Shown: positions 46,953-56,059, counted from the first letter of the stretch. The stretch is 64,000 nt of DNA from Octadecabacter dasysiphoniae (GCF_021532615.1 NZ_JAKGAQ010000003.1:248001-312000); one strand, 5' to 3'. The notes: generated by a model from the sequence alone, not told the origin. Made by a program: numbers and translations.

Positions 46953-47732
46953 ATGGATTTAGGGATTAAAGGCAAGCGGGCATTGGTGTGTGCATCATCC
47001 AAAGGTCTGGGGCGCGGCTGCGCCGAGGCACTGGCGGCCGAAGGTGTCGATCTGGTTCTCAACGCGCGGGGCGCTGAGGCGCTTGAGGCGACAGCAGAGG
47101 CGATCCGCGCAGAGTTTGGCGTTGATGTCGTGACGGCGGCAGCGGATGTGACCACGCCAGAAGGGCAAGCGATGGCGATTAAGGCCGCGCAAGGCGTTGA
47201 TATCCTGGTGACAAATGCGGGCGGACCGCCCCCCGGATCATGGACAGACTGGAACCGCGACGATTTCATCGCCGCCCTTGATGCCAACATGTTGACGCCG
47301 ATTGCATTGATCCAAGCACTGGTGCCATCAATGATGGATCGCGGCTGGGGCCGTGTGGTGAACATTACGTCAGGGTCGGTTAAGGCACCGATCCCGATTT
47401 TGGGCCTGTCCAATGCGGCCCGCACGGGGCTGACGGGTTTTGTGGCTGGAACATCGCGCCAGATCGCGGGATCGGGCGTCACGATCAATAATCTGCTGCC
47501 CGGCATTCATGCAACAGACCGGGCCATCCAACTGGATACCGGCGTCAGCAACGCCCAAGGCATTTCGATGGAACAGGCCAAAACCAACCGTCAGGCAACA
47601 ATTCCTGCCGGACGCTATGGCACAGCGCTTGAATTCGGATCGGCCTGCGCGTTCCTGTGTTCGGATCGTGCCGGTTTCATCGTCGGGCAGAATTTGCTTC
47701 TGGATGGCGGTGCGATCAACGCGACGCTGTAA
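46953..47732 (+). CDS. SDR-family protein lacking the usual YxxxK
   Basis: 259 residues, Rossmann fold with CASSKGLGRGCAEALA (nucleotide loop) and VTNAGGPPPGSW. Where classical SDRs have Ser then YxxxK, this one reads NITSGSVKAPIPILGLSNAA, then RTG: the Tyr and Lys are replaced by Ser and Arg. This pattern occurs in an annotated but poorly studied SDR subgroup, so it is likely a true subfamily, not decay. Substrate unknown. AAGGA ribosome site upstream. Confidence 0.85.
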   Translation: MDLGIKGKRALVCASSKGLGRGCAEALAAEGVDLVLNARGAEALEATAEAIRAEFGVDVVTAAADVTTPEGQAMAIKAAQGVDILVTNAGGPPPGSWTDWNRDDFIAALDANMLTPIALIQALVPSMMDRGWGRVVNITSGSVKAPIPILGLSNAARTGLTGFVAGTSRQIAGSGVTINNLLPGIHATDRAIQLDTGVSNAQGISMEQAKTNRQATIPAGRYGTALEFGSACAFLCSDRAGFIVGQNLLLDGGAINATL

Positions 47733-47765
47733 CACTTGCCCTAAACGGGGGGCGTTGCTATCTGG

Positions 47766-47784
47766 CGGGTATACCCGATTTTTT
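47766..47784 (+). terminator. Short palindrome with T-run between SDR and ABC genes
   Basis: CGGGTATACCCG (47766-47777) is a 12-base palindrome followed after one base by TTTTTT. As a hairpin it has only a 4-bp stem with a TATA loop, so it would be a weak terminator; a regulator binding site is the alternative. Confidence 0.35.
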
Positions 47785-47806
47785 CGGTAAGGATTAAAGG
47801 CCAAAA

Positions 47807-48886
47807 TTGTTGACCGACGCCCCCCGCCTTGAAATACGCAACATCCAGCGCAGCTTTGGCGGTCGTGCTGTGGTGGATGATGTGTCGCTGACGGTTCAGC
47901 CGGGGCAGGTGACGTGCCTGCTGGGGCCGTCGGGGTGCGGTAAATCGACGACGTTGCGCATCATTGCAGGGATCGAAAAGCAGGACGCGGGGTCGATCTG
48001 GGCCGACGGCCAGATGATTTGCGATGGCACGTCACGCGTCCCCCCCGAGGGTCGCGGCATTGGCCTGATGTTTCAGGATTTTGCATTGTTCCCGCACCTG
48101 AGCGTTGCGGGCAACGTCGCCTACGGGCTGACAGGATCGGCGCGCAAGAACCGCGCGCGGGTCGCCGAACTGTTAGACCGTGTCGGTATGTCGGCCCACA
48201 TTGATCGCTATCCGCACGAACTGTCAGGCGGCGAACAACAGCGCGTCGCACTGGCCCGCGCATTGGCCCCGCGCCCGCGGATCATGTTGATGGATGAACC
48301 GTTCAGCGGCCTTGATGACCGTCTGCGCGATGACATCCGCGACGAAACACTGGATGTGCTAAAGGCCGAAGGCACCGCCGTTTTACTGGTCACCCATGAA
48401 CCGGGCGAAGCGATGCGCATGGCTGACGAAATTGCATTGATGCGTGATGGTAAGATCGTTCAGAAGGGCGCGCCCTATAATATCTACAACACCCCCGTCG
48501 ACAAAGAGGCGGCGGCATTCTTTAGCGATATCAATGTGGTACAGGCATCGGTTGACGGGGCATTGGCGCAAACTGCGTTCGGTCAGTTCCTTGTGCCCGG
48601 CGTGACAGACGGTGCGCCCGTCGATATCGTTATCCGGCCCCAGCACCTGAAAATCGACTTTGATCGTCAGGGCAAAGGCCCCAACCCGACCATCGCGGAT
48701 GGCACGCCAGCACGTGGTATCGTCAAACGGGCCCGGTTTATGGGCAATGAAAGCTTGGTCGAATTTACCTTGGATGATGGCAGCGAAATGAAAGCGGTCG
48801 TGCCGTCCGTGTTCTTACCCAAAAAGGGTATGGTGTTATGGCTGATGATCCGGCGCGACAAGTGTTTCATCTTCCCGCGCAGCTGA
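47807..48886 (+). CDS. ABC transporter ATP-binding protein (FbpC/PotA-like)
   Basis: 359 residues. Walker A GPSGCGKSTTLRI, Q-loop FQDFALFPHL, signature LSGGEQQRVALARAL, Walker B IMLMDEPFSGLDD and H-loop VTHEP. The C-terminal TOBE domain places it with ferric iron, spermidine or sugar importers (FbpC/PotA type). No permease or binding protein is adjacent, so the ATPase is an orphan here. The start is TTG (47807), with AAAGG 6 bases upstream; a second TTG follows. Its 3' end overlaps the convergent regulator by 51 bases. Confidence 0.9.
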   Translation: MLTDAPRLEIRNIQRSFGGRAVVDDVSLTVQPGQVTCLLGPSGCGKSTTLRIIAGIEKQDAGSIWADGQMICDGTSRVPPEGRGIGLMFQDFALFPHLSVAGNVAYGLTGSARKNRARVAELLDRVGMSAHIDRYPHELSGGEQQRVALARALAPRPRIMLMDEPFSGLDDRLRDDIRDETLDVLKAEGTAVLLVTHEPGEAMRMADEIALMRDGKIVQKGAPYNIYNTPVDKEAAAFFSDINVVQASVDGALAQTAFGQFLVPGVTDGAPVDIVIRPQHLKIDFDRQGKGPNPTIADGTPARGIVKRARFMGNESLVEFTLDDGSEMKAVVPSVFLPKKGMVLWLMIRRDKCFIFPRS

Positions 48887-49519
48887 TCGATAATCGCGCA
48901 GACGCTTACCTTCTTCTTCGACAAACAGGGCAGGCAGCACACGCAATGCGGTGATCTGGTCGATCCGTAATTCATCAAATTTGCGGGTCGTGTCGCACCA
49001 CACGACACAGGTCCAAAGCCGCCCCCAATATTCCAGTTGCAGCGGGCGCACTGTGCGATCCTTCGCGCCAGTCGTCAGGTTAAGTTTTTGACGCGCGCGA
49101 ATGGCGCTGCGGATTTTCGGCAAATGCTGGAACCCGCGCGCTGCATCGGCAAACGGGTAAACCGCCAGCGTCGTGGGGGAATTCACCTCTGGCAAAACGC
49201 CGTCCAGTTTGGCCGCCAATGACGATGCGGCCGCGGCGAGGTCCGGGTCTTGTGCCTGTCGCATCGCCGCAAGGCCGACGTGCAATGCTTCTAGTTCTGC
49301 CATGGACAGGTTCAACGGGGGCAGGGTGATCGCGGCCGTGACGCGGTAGCCTGTGCCGCGTTCCCCTTCGATCGGGACGCCGGATTTCGCCAGCGTTTCC
49401 ATATCGCGGTACACCGTGCGCAGGGACACATCCATCGCAGCGGCAATATCGGCGGCGCGGTGCACTTCTCCGTCGCGCAGATGGCGAATCAAATTCATGA
49501 GGCGGTCGGCTCGTCGCAT
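48836..49519 (-). CDS. HTH/WYL-type (YafY-like) transcriptional regulator
   Basis: 227 residues. N-terminal HTH_11/DeoR-like helix-turn-helix (about 1-60, [34 protein letters not shown]), then a WYL-like sensing domain. ATG 49519 with AGGAG upstream is chosen over an upstream in-frame start in the promoter region. It terminates inside the ABC gene on the other strand (51-base overlap). A dyad at 49545-49576 may be its operator; divergent tatA could share it. Confidence 0.85.
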   Translation of the reverse strand: MRRADRLMNLIRHLRDGEVHRAADIAAAMDVSLRTVYRDMETLAKSGVPIEGERGTGYRVTAAITLPPLNLSMAELEALHVGLAAMRQAQDPDLAAAASSLAAKLDGVLPEVNSPTTLAVYPFADAARGFQHLPKIRSAIRARQKLNLTTGAKDRTVRPLQLEYWGRLWTCVVWCDTTRKFDELRIDQITALRVLPALFVEEEGKRLRDYRSAAREDETLVAPDHQP

Positions 49520-49544
49520 AGATGGCTCCTTTGGGATAGTGTTT

Positions 49545-49576
49545 GTCAAAAAACTGTCAGTTGTCAATTTTTTGAC
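49545..49576. promoter_or_regulatory. Inverted repeat between YafY-like regulator and tatA
   Basis: GTCAAAAAA (49545-49553) and TTTTTTGAC (49568-49576) are perfectly complementary, 14 bases apart, with a central CTGTCAGTTGTCA. A minus-strand TTGACA (49567-49562) within it could be a -35 for the regulator. Fits an autoregulatory operator; inference only. Confidence 0.5.
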
Positions 49577-49711
49577 GCAAGTATCATCAAACCCCTGCAT
49601 TTTAAGCCCATGAAATGCCTTTTCCCCCTTTCAAAACGTGCCAATGCCCCCTACGTCTGTTGCCTGAAACATCAAAGCGGGCACAACGTCCGCCCCTGCT
49701 GGAGAGAGTAC

Positions 49712-49927
49712 ATGCTCAACAACATCGGCCTTCCGGGCCTCCTTCTGATCGCTGTCGTGGTGCTGGTCCTGTTCGGCCGCGGCAAAATTTCGTCCCTTAT
49801 GGGCGAAGTCGGCAAAGGCATCACGGCGTTCAAAAAAGGCGTGGATGACAGCAAGACCGAATTGGAAGACGCCATGGCGGATGATGCCAAGGACGTGACG
49901 CCGACGGATGAAAACACCAAGGTCTAA
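49712..49927 (+). CDS. tatA: Sec-independent protein translocase TatA
   Basis: 71 residues: an N-terminal helix [20 protein letters not shown], amphipathic helix [17 protein letters not shown] and an acidic tail. FGRGK hinge is diagnostic. GGAGAGAG precedes the ATG. Forms the translocation pore with TatC for folded proteins; the Tat-type signal at 60258-61193 in this window is a likely substrate. Confidence 0.96.
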   Translation: MLNNIGLPGLLLIAVVVLVLFGRGKISSLMGEVGKGITAFKKGVDDSKTELEDAMADDAKDVTPTDENTKV

Positions 49928-49952
49928 GCGCCCCGCGTGAAAGGATCGCCCC

Positions 49953-50522
49953 ATGCCTAATCTAAGCTGGATGGAGATGCTCGTTGTGGGCATCGTCGCG
50001 CTGATCGTGATCGGCCCCAAAGACTTGCCCGGCTTGTTCCGGCAGGTGGGGCAGTTCGTCGGCAAAGCCAAAGGCATGGCGCGGGAATTTTCCAGCGCGA
50101 TGAACGCCGCCGCGGATGAGGCAGGGGTGAGCGAGATCAACAAAACGATCAAAGCCGCCGCCAACCCGCAAAAATTTGGTGTCGACAAAATCCGTGAGGC
50201 ATCCGGCATGTCATCGCCCAAATCGGGCGGTGAAACAGAGGCTTTGAAATCTAAATTGTCTGCGGAACGCGCTGCAAACAAAGAAAAGATCGACAAGGCC
50301 ATGGCGCATGCGGCGGAAACCCGTGTCGCCGCTGAAAAAGCCGAAGCCGCACCAAAAGTGCCCGCCAAAAAAGCACCGGCTAAAAAGGCCGCCCCGAAAG
50401 CGGCAGCTGCCAAACCGGCAAGTAAGGCCGCTGCGGCAAAACCTACGGCCAAGAAAACGCCCGCCAAGAAACCTGCAGCAAAGAAAGCAGCCCCCAAACG
50501 GGCTGCGAAGGACGCTAAATGA
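49953..50522 (+). CDS. tatB: Sec-independent protein translocase TatB, long Lys/Ala tail
   Basis: 189 residues. SWMEMLVVGIVALIVIGPKD and LPGLFRQVGQFVGKAKGM define TatB. About residues 125-189 are Ala/Lys/Pro-rich (KKAPAKKAAPKAAAAKPAS), a low-complexity tail. ATGA overlap with tatC. TatB helps TatC recognise Tat signal peptides. The tail resembles histone-H1-like sequences in other proteins of this window. Confidence 0.94.
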   Translation: MPNLSWMEMLVVGIVALIVIGPKDLPGLFRQVGQFVGKAKGMAREFSSAMNAAADEAGVSEINKTIKAAANPQKFGVDKIREASGMSSPKSGGETEALKSKLSAERAANKEKIDKAMAHAAETRVAAEKAEAAPKVPAKKAPAKKAAPKAAAAKPASKAAAAKPTAKKTPAKKPAAKKAAPKRAAKDAK

Positions 50523-51439
50523 GCCAGACAGACGCCCCGGATGACATGGACGCAAGTTCAGCCCCGTTGATTGAACATCTGGCCGAACTGCGCACACGCC
50601 TGATCCGCGCTGTATTGGCCTTTATCGTAGGGATCGTGATCGCGTTCACCGTGGCCGAACCGATCCTGCAATTCCTGCTTGGCCCGATTGAAGCAACGCT
50701 GCGCGATCTCGGCGATCCAAGCCCGACGATGCAATACACATCACCGCAGGAATACCTGTTTACATTGTTCCGCATCTCGATGGTGTTCGGCTTTGCGCTG
50801 GCGTTTCCTGTCATCGGATTCCAACTGTGGCGGTTTGTGGCGCCGGGGCTGTACGCAAAGGAAAAAGGGGCGTTTCTGCCTTTCCTGATTGCGTCGCCCG
50901 TCATGTTCCTTCTCGGGGCGTCGTTTGCGCATTTCGTCGTCACACCACTGGCCATGGCGTTTTTCCTTGGGTTTGCAGATGTGCCGTCTTTGATTGCCGA
51001 CATTATGGGGTCGTTTGTTGGCGAAACTGCTGGCGTTGTTGCGCCTGCAGTGGATGACGGTATCCGCATCACGTTCTTTGGTAAGGTGAACGAAAGCCTT
51101 GATATCACGCTGAAATTTATCATGGCGTTTGGCATGTGCTTCCAATTACCTGTGCTTTTGACCCTGATGGGAAAGGCCGGTTTGGTCAGCGCACTGGGTC
51201 TGCGCAACGTGCGTAAATATGCGATGGTCGGTATTCTTTTGCTGGCCGCTCTGGTCACACCACCGGACGTTATCACCCAGGGAATTTTGTTCATCGTAGT
51301 CTATGGGCTGTACGAAGTTTCCATTCAATTGGTCCACCGCGTCGAAGTGCGCCGCGAGGCCAAGATGCGCGCTGAGGGCACATGGTACGAAGACGATTTT
51401 GACGACGAAGAGGCCGAGGACGACGAGGCGGCGAAGTGA
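50519..51439 (+). CDS. tatC: Sec-independent protein translocase TatC
   Basis: 306 residues with six transmembrane helices; LIEHLAELRTRLIRAVLAF is the conserved N-terminal start and ITPDVITQ-type VTPPDVITQGILF is the late loop. The C-terminus is very acidic (DDEEAEDDEAAK), longer than usual. Coupled to tatB (ATGA) and to the DUF815 gene (GTGA). Confidence 0.96.
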   Translation: MSQTDAPDDMDASSAPLIEHLAELRTRLIRAVLAFIVGIVIAFTVAEPILQFLLGPIEATLRDLGDPSPTMQYTSPQEYLFTLFRISMVFGFALAFPVIGFQLWRFVAPGLYAKEKGAFLPFLIASPVMFLLGASFAHFVVTPLAMAFFLGFADVPSLIADIMGSFVGETAGVVAPAVDDGIRITFFGKVNESLDITLKFIMAFGMCFQLPVLLTLMGKAGLVSALGLRNVRKYAMVGILLLAALVTPPDVITQGILFIVVYGLYEVSIQLVHRVEVRREAKMRAEGTWYEDDFDDEEAEDDEAAK

Positions 51440-52272
51440 ATGATGACGTCCTGAACCGGATCGCGGACGCGCTGGAACGCTTGGCCCCAGCGCCTGCGGC
51501 CGCCCCGGATTTCACTGCATCCGCCTTCGTCTGGCACGCCGATCCTGACCGTTTGGAACCTGTTGATACCGTCAACCGTGTTGATCTGTCGCTGCTGATT
51601 GGCATCAACCGATCCCGCGACACGTTGCACGCCAACACCGTGCAATTTGCGCGTGGCCTGCCTGCAAACAACGCGCTGCTTTGGGGCGCGCGGGGGATGG
51701 GAAAATCTAGCCTTGTCAAAGCTATCCACGGCGATGTTCAGGCAACGCATAAAGATCTGAAGATGGTCGAAGTCCAGCGCGAAGACTTGCCCAGCATTGG
51801 CCGGTGTCTGGCGCTTCTGCGGGGGCGCCCCGAACGGTTTATCATGTTCTGTGATGACCTTAGTTTTGGCCACGACGACGCGCATTACAAATCGCTCAAG
51901 GCTGTGCTGGATGGCGGGATCGAGGGGCGGCCTGACAATGTCGTGCTCTATGCCACCTCAAACCGCCGCCATTTGATGCCACGCGATATGATCGAAAACG
52001 AACGCTCGACCTCGATCAGCCCGTCCGAAGCGGTCGAAGAAAAGGTGTCTTTGTCGGATCGTTTTGGCCTGTGGCTCGGCTTCCACCCATGTGATCAGGA
52101 TGAATACCTCGCGATGATCCGGGGCTATTGCGACGCGCACGGGGTTGAGATTGACGATGCCACGTTGCGCGCCGAAGCGATTGAATGGCAAGCAACACGC
52201 GGATCACGCTCCGGTCGTGTCGCTTGGCAGTACTTTGTTGACCTTGCAGGCCGCAAAGGCATCAACGTCTAG
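51436..52272 (+). CDS. DUF815 AAA-type ATPase
   Basis: 278 residues. Walker A WGARGMGKSSLVKAIH, Walker B FIMFCDDLSF, sensor YATSNRRHLMPRDM and an ENERS/SLSDRFG segment that are typical of DUF815. GTG 51436 overlaps the tatC stop (GTGA). These ATPases are widely conserved beside tatC or surE in Rhodobacteraceae; the substrate is not established. Followed by a symmetric hairpin. Confidence 0.9.
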   Translation: MNDDVLNRIADALERLAPAPAAAPDFTASAFVWHADPDRLEPVDTVNRVDLSLLIGINRSRDTLHANTVQFARGLPANNALLWGARGMGKSSLVKAIHGDVQATHKDLKMVEVQREDLPSIGRCLALLRGRPERFIMFCDDLSFGHDDAHYKSLKAVLDGGIEGRPDNVVLYATSNRRHLMPRDMIENERSTSISPSEAVEEKVSLSDRFGLWLGFHPCDQDEYLAMIRGYCDAHGVEIDDATLRAEAIEWQATRGSRSGRVAWQYFVDLAGRKGINV

Positions 52273-52276
52273 CACC

Positions 52277-52299
52277 CCAAAATTTCGAAGAAATTTTGG
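52277..52299. terminator. Symmetric hairpin at the DUF815/nlpD convergent junction
   Basis: CCAAAATTTC (52277-52286) pairs perfectly with GAAATTTTGG (52290-52299) around a GAA loop. It lies between two convergent stop codons (52272 and 52337), so a bidirectional transcription end is the natural reading, although the poly-T run is inside the stem. Confidence 0.6.
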
Positions 52300-52336
52300 C
52301 CACCCCGCCCGCGGCACGCGCCGATCGAAGATCGCC

Positions 52337-53533
52337 TTAAGGAAGGAAATCCGCAGGATCGACGCTCTCAAGCCCATCGCGGACCTCAAAGTGCAAAAAG
52401 CTTGGCGAACCGGCTGCGACCTTTGCGATAGACTGGCCTTGGGTCACGGTGTCGTCTTTTGACACGCTCAGATCGTCGACATTCACGTAAACCGTGAGAA
52501 TGTTGCCGGTGTGGCGCACCACAATGATTTGCGCGCCGTTGGTGTTTTGGGTGATGGCGGCAATCGTGCCAGCGGCAGCGGCCTTGACGGACGTGCCCGC
52601 AGGAACGCCAATGTCGATGCCTTCATTACGGCCCGGATTGTATTCGCGAATGATGCTGCCTTGCACAGGCATGATGAACGGGGCCGAGGTCGCGGGGGTC
52701 GGAGCCACTGTGCCCAAATCTGGCGCGGGGGGCGCGTCCGGCGTGGTTTCAGGTGTTTGCGGTGTCACGTCCACCGAGGGCAGCGGCACAACCGCGCTTG
52801 GCGGTGTCGGTGTGCGCGATCCAGCGCCGGGCACTTCGGTTGCGGCGGGGCTTGGCGGTGTTGCGCCAGCCACGGGGATCAGCAGCTGCTGGCCTTCCCG
52901 CACCGTAAGATCAGTTCCAAGGCCGTTCCATTCAGACAAAGCGGCGACAGGCACATCATAAAGACGCGCAATCTGGAATGCGGTTTCGCCGCGCGCGACG
53001 CGGTGGCGGATCGGTTCTGCGCCGGTTTGGGCTGCTGGTGTAGGTGTTGCGGTCGTCGTCTGTTCTCCGGCGCGGTTGATCGCGTCGTTGGCCAGCGTTG
53101 TCACATCAACAGTCGGCGGCATGATCGGACCGCTGGTAACGGCACCTGTTGCAAGCGACGGCTCTGCGACGCGCGCGGGCAGGGCAATGATTTCGTCGCG
53201 GCGCAGGGCCACATCGGCATCCACGCCGTTAAACGCGGCCAGTTCGTTCGCGTCCAAATTCAGGCGCGTGGCGATCTGGCGGACGGTTTCGCCACGTTCG
53301 GCGACAACAACCTGATAATTGGGGTAGCTGATCACACCGCGATCATCGGGGCGGGGCCGGTTGGGCAAATTGCGCGCCGCGTCCGAGGTGTCAAACCCAC
53401 CGCCTAAGTTGCGGATATCCCAGTCAAAATCTTGACCTTGGATGTTGCCGTTCTCGTCGCACGCGGCCAATGCCAGAAGTGCAACGGATGCGAACATCAC
53501 GCGACGCGATTGGGGGAAACGGGGCTTGCCCAT
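52337..53533 (-). CDS. nlpD: LysM/M23-domain lipoprotein, NlpD-like
   Basis: 398 residues: lipoprotein signal (LALAACDENG, Cys25), two LysM domains (about 72-117 with YQVVVAERGETVRQIATRLN and about 175-219 with HRVARGETAFQIARLYDVP), a Pro/Thr/Ala linker, and a LytM/M23 domain (about 290-398). Catalytic positions look degenerate: the HxxxD site reads RNEGIDIG and the HxH site reads FLHFEVR, so it is more likely a non-enzymatic amidase activator. Distal gene of surE-pcm-nlpD. Confidence 0.9.
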   Translation of the reverse strand: MGKPRFPQSRRVMFASVALLALAACDENGNIQGQDFDWDIRNLGGGFDTSDAARNLPNRPRPDDRGVISYPNYQVVVAERGETVRQIATRLNLDANELAAFNGVDADVALRRDEIIALPARVAEPSLATGAVTSGPIMPPTVDVTTLANDAINRAGEQTTTATPTPAAQTGAEPIRHRVARGETAFQIARLYDVPVAALSEWNGLGTDLTVREGQQLLIPVAGATPPSPAATEVPGAGSRTPTPPSAVVPLPSVDVTPQTPETTPDAPPAPDLGTVAPTPATSAPFIMPVQGSIIREYNPGRNEGIDIGVPAGTSVKAAAAGTIAAITQNTNGAQIIVVRHTGNILTVYVNVDDLSVSKDDTVTQGQSIAKVAAGSPSFLHFEVRDGLESVDPADFLP

Positions 53534-53552
53534 GCCTTAACTCCTCATGTGT

Positions 53553-53576
53553 GCGGGGTCTTTTGCCCCGCTTTTT
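53553..53576 (+). terminator. Terminator-like hairpin on the plus strand upstream of nlpD
   Basis: GCGGGG (53553-53558) and CCCCGC (53566-53571) with a 7-base loop, followed by TTTTT on the plus strand. The local genes are on the minus strand, so its orientation would stop antisense transcription; alternatively it is a stem in the nlpD leader. Confidence 0.4.
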
Positions 53577-53594
53577 CAGTCTTATAGCTGTGTT

Positions 53595-54245
53595 TTAGTC
53601 TTTTCCCAAGCCCTCAAGCAGGGGGACGAAACGCACTGGGCGTAATTCTTCGTATTCAAAGCCGGTGTCCTTGCGCGTCACGCGGATCAGGGATTGTACG
53701 GAATCCGACTGCCCGACGGGCAAAACCATAATGCCACCCACCTTTAGCTGCGCCAAAAGGGGGCCGGGGGGGTCTTCTGCGGCGGCTGTGACAAGGATGC
53801 GGTCAAACGGGGCCTGTTCGGGTAATCCGTGTGATCCGTCGGCCGTAAAGGCAGTCAGGTTCGTAATATCGAGGGCGGAAAAAACCGCACGCGCATCGTT
53901 GATCAGGGGTTTGTAGCGATCCACGGTGTACACACGGCGCGCCAGATGGCTGAGGATCGCAGCCTGATAACCAGACCCCGTCCCCACTTCGAGGACTTTG
54001 TCACGCGGGTTCACCTGCAAGGCTTGCGTCATTAGCCCAACCACAGAGGGTTGCGAAATTGTCTGCCCGCAGGCAATCGGCAGGGGCATGTCCTCGTAGG
54101 CGCGATCTGCGAAGTGGCCTTTCACAAACATCGCGCGGTCGGTCTTTTCCATGGCCGTCAGCACACGCCCGTCCGTCACGCCCTTTGATCGCAGGGCAAA
54201 CAGGAATTGCATTTGACGTTCGGCCTTGGTCGGGTTCGGGGTCAT
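53595..54245 (-). CDS. pcm: Protein-L-isoaspartate O-methyltransferase
   Basis: 216 residues. [16 protein letters not shown] and the SAM loop [14 protein letters not shown] are diagnostic of PCMT, which repairs isoaspartyl residues in aged proteins. ATG overlaps the surE stop (ATGA). Conserved surE-pcm-nlpD order. Confidence 0.95.
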   Translation of the reverse strand: MTPNPTKAERQMQFLFALRSKGVTDGRVLTAMEKTDRAMFVKGHFADRAYEDMPLPIACGQTISQPSVVGLMTQALQVNPRDKVLEVGTGSGYQAAILSHLARRVYTVDRYKPLINDARAVFSALDITNLTAFTADGSHGLPEQAPFDRILVTAAAEDPPGPLLAQLKVGGIMVLPVGQSDSVQSLIRVTRKDTGFEYEELRPVRFVPLLEGLGKD

Positions 54246-55027
54246 TTCAAACGGTCACTCAGGTCTGACAGCATGTCGTGGGCGGTTAAATCTGCGCGCA
54301 TCGGTGTGATAGATGTATATCCCTCAAGGTTCGCAGTGACGTCTGTGCCGGGGCCTGTGGGTTCATCTTGCGGACCCCCCGTGACCCACAAAAACCGCCG
54401 CCCATTCGGGGCCGTATCCGGTTTCATACCAAAACGGGTGTTGGTCCGAAATCCTTGGGACGCCACGGCCATGCCTTTGACGTCCTTGGCAGGCACAGGC
54501 GGGAAGTTCACGTTGTAAAAGATTTTATAGGGATCATCCGTCCAGATGCCTTTGTCCAACAAGGCGCGCACTGTTGCAGCCCCGTGAACGGCTGCGGCTT
54601 CGAACGGGTCATCAAGGTGGCGGTTTTCAGGACCAAAGAACTGCGACATCGCGATGCCACGCACGCCTTGAATGGCCGCTTCGATGATCGCACCAATGGT
54701 GCCGGAATACAGCGTGTTGTCGGCCGCGTTATTGCCGCGGTTCACGCCAGACAGGATCAGATCGGGGCGCGCGTCTTTCATCACGTCATAAAGCCCCGCA
54801 AGCACACAGTCAGCAGGTGATCCTTCAGCAGCATAGCGTTTGTCGGACAGTTTGGCGATCATCGTTGGGGCGGCGTAGCTGATGCAATGCCCGACGCCGG
54901 ATTGTTCGAACGCGGGGGCCACTGTCCAGACTTCGCCGTCTGGCCCTGCGACCTCGTGGGCGATCTTCGTGAGGGTCGCCAAACCCGGTGCGTTGATGCC
55001 GTCGTCATTGGTGATGAGAATGCGCAT
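54242..55027 (-). CDS. surE: 5'/3'-nucleotidase SurE
   Basis: 261 residues; starts [19 protein letters not shown] with the Asp-Asp metal site, [21 protein letters not shown] near 95-115 and NVNFPPVP; typical SurE. Hydrolyses nucleoside monophosphates in stationary-phase survival. Coupled to pcm by ATGA. Confidence 0.96.
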   Translation of the reverse strand: MRILITNDDGINAPGLATLTKIAHEVAGPDGEVWTVAPAFEQSGVGHCISYAAPTMIAKLSDKRYAAEGSPADCVLAGLYDVMKDARPDLILSGVNRGNNAADNTLYSGTIGAIIEAAIQGVRGIAMSQFFGPENRHLDDPFEAAAVHGAATVRALLDKGIWTDDPYKIFYNVNFPPVPAKDVKGMAVASQGFRTNTRFGMKPDTAPNGRRFLWVTGGPQDEPTGPGTDVTANLEGYTSITPMRADLTAHDMLSDLSDRLK

Positions 55028-55121
55028 GTGTTTGCCCCTTTTGTCGTCTTGTTAAGTCAGGGCCCGCCATGCGGCAATGGGCCTGCGCCCCCGTAACCTT
55101 ACACCCGAGCGAGGCGTTGCA

Positions 55122-55769
55122 TCAAAGACTCTCGGACAGAATTTCAGGCAGCAGGCGCGCGGCTTCGTCGTGGATTGATGTCAGTGGTGCGCGGTCTTCG
55201 CCCGGAAAGAACCGCGCGCGGGTGGCTGTGGGCATGGGGTGCGGTGTGACAACCTGCACGCGGGGCCCTGTTTTTGCCGTTTCATGCGCCCAGGATTGCG
55301 CCAGCGCGATTTGTGCAGATTTGGTTGCCCCGTAGGACCCGAAGAACGCTTCTCCGGCGCGGGGATCATCAAAGAACACTGCCTTACCGGATTGGCCAAG
55401 AAGCGGTGCAACATAGGAAATCAGTCGCGACGTTGCGGTGATGTTGATATCCACGGATTTGGCGAAATCTTTGGGGGCAATGTGGCTTGCGGGGGTCAGT
55501 GGCGCTGCGTGAATGGCGCTGTGCAGCCACAGATCAAGACTGCCCCAACGGTCATGGATGGATCGGCACAGTTGCTGCATGGCGGCGTCCACGGTGATGT
55601 CCATGGGGGCCAATGTGGCCTCTCCGCCCGCGGCCTTGATGCGGTCGTCTATGTCTTCCAGCGCGCCGGTTGTGCGCCCCACTGCGATGATGTGATGCGT
55701 CGGTGCGAGGGCTTGCGCCAGTGCCGCGCCAAGACCGCGTGATGCGCCTGTGATGAGAGCTGTTTTCAT
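55122..55769 (-). CDS. SDR-family NAD(P)-dependent oxidoreductase
   Basis: 215 residues, ALITGASRGLGAALAQAL nucleotide loop at the N-terminus and GSYGATKSAQIALAQ with a canonical YxxxK. Short SDR without other recognisable context. It is on the purF strand but 42 bp after a small hypothetical gene. Substrate unknown. Confidence 0.88.
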   Translation of the reverse strand: MKTALITGASRGLGAALAQALAPTHHIIAVGRTTGALEDIDDRIKAAGGEATLAPMDITVDAAMQQLCRSIHDRWGSLDLWLHSAIHAAPLTPASHIAPKDFAKSVDINITATSRLISYVAPLLGQSGKAVFFDDPRAGEAFFGSYGATKSAQIALAQSWAHETAKTGPRVQVVTPHPMPTATRARFFPGEDRAPLTSIHDEAARLLPEILSESL

Positions 55770-55810
55770 GACGGTGATTTAGGCGTTTGCGGCGTGATTG
55801 GCAATGTCGC

Positions 55811-56059
55811 TTAGCCAATGATCAAACGGTGCAATGTGTCGCCTTCTTCGACCATCGCGGACCCGTCCGAAACGCTGATCAGGCGCAGGCCAGCGGTCGG
55901 GATCAAGGCGGACAGACGGACCATTTCACCGCTGCGCGTTTGCAACAGGACATAGGTGTTGGTCGGGTTCTGGAACACACCCAAAAGACGGATCGGGCGG
56001 ATGGGCGCGACCACAGATTGCGTGGCCGCCTGCGCGGTAAGTTCGTTCGTGATTGGCAT
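55811..56059 (-). CDS. Small PilP/GspC-like protein (hypothetical)
   Basis: 82 residues starting MPITNELTAQAATQSVVAP, then RLLGVFQNPTNTYVLLQTRS and VRLSALIPTAGLRL. This short beta-rich pattern recalls PilP/PulC HR domains of type II/IV secretion, but no secretion genes are nearby. ATG 56059 has AAAGG 6 bases upstream. Family not firmly recognised. Lies downstream of purF. Confidence 0.6.
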   Translation of the reverse strand: MPITNELTAQAATQSVVAPIRPIRLLGVFQNPTNTYVLLQTRSGEMVRLSALIPTAGLRLISVSDGSAMVEEGDTLHRLIIG

